A stretch of DNA of 6,328 nucleotides, taken from positions 1-6,328 of the forward strand of contig JANXWI010000227.1 in assembly GCA_025351205.1 (NCBI GenBank), in the 5' to 3' direction. Source of the DNA: Deinococcus sp. (lineage in GTDB: Bacteria > Deinococcota > Deinococci > Deinococcales > Deinococcaceae). Positions 5,471-6,328 of the stretch are shown here, one piece after another. The notes under the pieces are model-generated. The model was not told where the DNA came from. It made no database searches and saw only the letters and a list, made by a program, of their open reading frames with translations. Position 1 is the first letter of the stretch; each line of letters starts with the position of its first letter. A program made the position numbers and the translations under genes.

Positions 5471-6110
5471 TGTGCTGTCCCAGAAACGGTCCCCAGCCCC
5501 GGCCCAGGCGCCGGGCCGAGGTGTGAACCAGGGCGCCCGGCACGTACGCCACCGTGCCCAGCCGCTTCAGCGCCGCCCCCAGCAGAATGTCCTCGCGGGC
5601 CTCGGCGTCCGGGTAGCCGCCGCTCATCAGCGCCGCCATGCGGGGGAAGGCCATGTTGGCCCCGCCGCAGTTGGGACGGCCCAGGGCCGCCATGACGCTC
5701 AGAAAGGCCCGGTAGCCCAGCCCGCTCAGCCGCGCCGCCCGTGGGCTGACGTGTCCGGGCAGCGGCAGAAACTGCATCGGGCCGTACAGCCCGGTCACTC
5801 CGGGCAACGCCGCCTGGTTCAGCGCCCAGAGCCAGTCCACCTCGGGTACAGAGTCGGCGTCGGTGGTGGCGATCCAGTCGCCCGACGCATGTTCCAGGCC
5901 CATCTGGCGGGCGTGGGCCACGCCTTTGCGGGCGCAGTGCAGCACCCTGGCCCCGCACTGGGCGGCCACCTGCGCGGTGTCGTCGCTGCTGGCGTTGTCC
6001 ACCACAATGATTTCCGTGGGCTGCAAACGCTGCGCTTTCAGTGCCAGCAGCAGGGCGGGCAGCGTTTCGGCCTCGTTTCTGGCAGGGATGACGACAGACC
6101 ACGTTGGCAT
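5427..6110 (-). CDS. Glycosyltransferase family 2 (GT-A fold)
   Basis: A 227-residue GT2 inverting glycosyltransferase. From ATG 6110 it opens with the classic WSVVIPARNEAETLPALL (4-21), then IIVVDNASSDDTA (34-46, D38 for the nucleotide), RKGVAHARQMGLEHASGDWI (61-80) and the metal-binding D84-A-D86 in TTDADS. NCGGANMAFPR (147-157) and ARED (171-174, E173-D174 as likely catalytic base region) follow. No membrane segments are seen, so it is a soluble or peripheral enzyme using a nucleotide sugar; the acceptor is unknown. The frame stays open upstream through a GTG at 6182 to the window edge, but the added residues are basic, low-complexity and come from the G-rich element, and family members begin at MPTWSVVIPARNEAE, so 6110 is chosen. 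No strong Shine-Dalgarno is visible. It converges on the GT4 gene and overlaps it by 44 bases. Confidence 0.93.
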   Translation of the reverse strand: MPTWSVVIPARNEAETLPALLLALKAQRLQPTEIIVVDNASSDDTAQVAAQCGARVLHCARKGVAHARQMGLEHASGDWIATTDADSVPEVDWLWALNQAALPGVTGLYGPMQFLPLPGHVSPRAARLSGLGYRAFLSVMAALGRPNCGGANMAFPRMAALMSGGYPDAEAREDILLGAALKRLGTVAYVPGALVHTSARRLGRGWGPFLGQHIRNLAGHTSGYFDR

Positions 6111-6181
6111 GTGGGTACGGTAGCGCGGCGGGCGGGTTCGGCTTGGTTTTTTTGGGCTTTGGCTTTGAGCTTTTGCTGTCA

Positions 6182-6219
6182 CCCCACCCCCCAGCCCCCT
6201 ACCCCTGAGGGGCAGGGGG
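6182..6219 (-). promoter_or_regulatory. G-quadruplex motif overlapping a GC hairpin, upstream of GT2
   Basis: On the minus strand four G-tracts of 4, 5, 6 and 4 bases (6205-6182) are joined by loops of only 2, 2 and 1 bases (TA, CT, T), an excellent quadruplex motif. The first two tracts can instead pair with C-tracts at 6209-6219: CCCCCT (6195-6200) with AGGGGG (6214-6219) and CCCC (6202-6205) with GGGG (6209-6212), around the loop TGA. The element lies 72 bases upstream of the GT2 ATG. There is no T-tract, so it is not a normal terminator. Confidence 0.6.
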
Positions 6220-6275
6220 GGCCTAACAGAGGCGTCAAGCGCTGCGCTGTTGGCAAGGCGCGTCGGCTCAATCAG

Positions 6276-6291
6276 CAGGGTATTGACCCTG
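6276..6291. repeat. Inverted repeat CAGGGT-ATTG-ACCCTG
   Basis: Six-base arms pair perfectly around a four-base loop. It lies in the non-coding right end of the window (6111-6328), where no other gene or clear promoter is found. On the plus strand it is followed by GTTTCATTT, too weak to call a terminator. Confidence 0.4.
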
Positions 6292-6328
6292 GTTTCATTT
6301 ATCTGGAAGGCGGAAATCCGCTTCTCGA

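Overview
The window is GC-rich (roughly two thirds G+C in the genes) and reads as a chromosomal stretch of a Deinococcus-like bacterium. The basis is codon bias, an inner-membrane-anchored deacetylase-like protein next to GT4 and GT2 glycosyltransferases, and a G-rich intergenic element of a type I associate with Deinococcus. The genus is an inference from style, not from a marker gene.

Layout. (1) Positions 1-1091, minus strand: the N-terminal 363 codons of a von Willebrand factor A (VWA) domain protein with an intact metal site; it runs off the left edge. (2) Positions 1092-1573: an intergenic island without a convincing gene. Its right part (about 1441-1560) is only about 39% G+C. It holds an 18-bp perfect palindrome and a 10-bp-stem hairpin, and it abuts the 5' half of a tRNA-Arg(UCU) gene that stops dead after the anticodon loop. 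(3) Positions 1690-1983, minus strand: a tRNA operon with a near-consensus promoter, tRNA-Pro(UGG), tRNA-Gly(UCC) and a textbook intrinsic terminator. (4) Positions 1984-2110: short tandem repeats. (5) Positions 2111-3316, minus strand: a membrane-anchored protein with a NodB/polysaccharide-deacetylase-like fold whose metal and catalytic residues all appear to be lost, plus a C-terminal domain. (6) Positions 3431-4216: a long non-coding divergent region with three sets of short tandem repeats and a dyad. (7) Positions 4217-5470, plus strand: a GT4 glycosyltransferase. (8) Positions 5427-6110, minus strand: a GT2 glycosyltransferase that overlaps the GT4 gene tail to tail. (9) Positions 6111-6328: non-coding, with a G-quadruplex/hairpin element.

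Function. The deacetylase-like protein and the two glycosyltransferases plausibly act on envelope glycolipid or polysaccharide, but they are not one operon: the first two diverge and the last two converge. The VWA protein and the tRNA genes are unrelated neighbours. The most interesting points are the tRNA-Arg gene cut at its anticodon loop beside an AT-rich island (a scar of site-specific integration or deletion), the deacetylase pseudoenzyme, the four-tract G-quadruplex that shares two of its tracts with a hairpin, and the unusual density of short tandem duplications in non-coding DNA. I see no integrase, transposase, CRISPR array or defence gene in the window.
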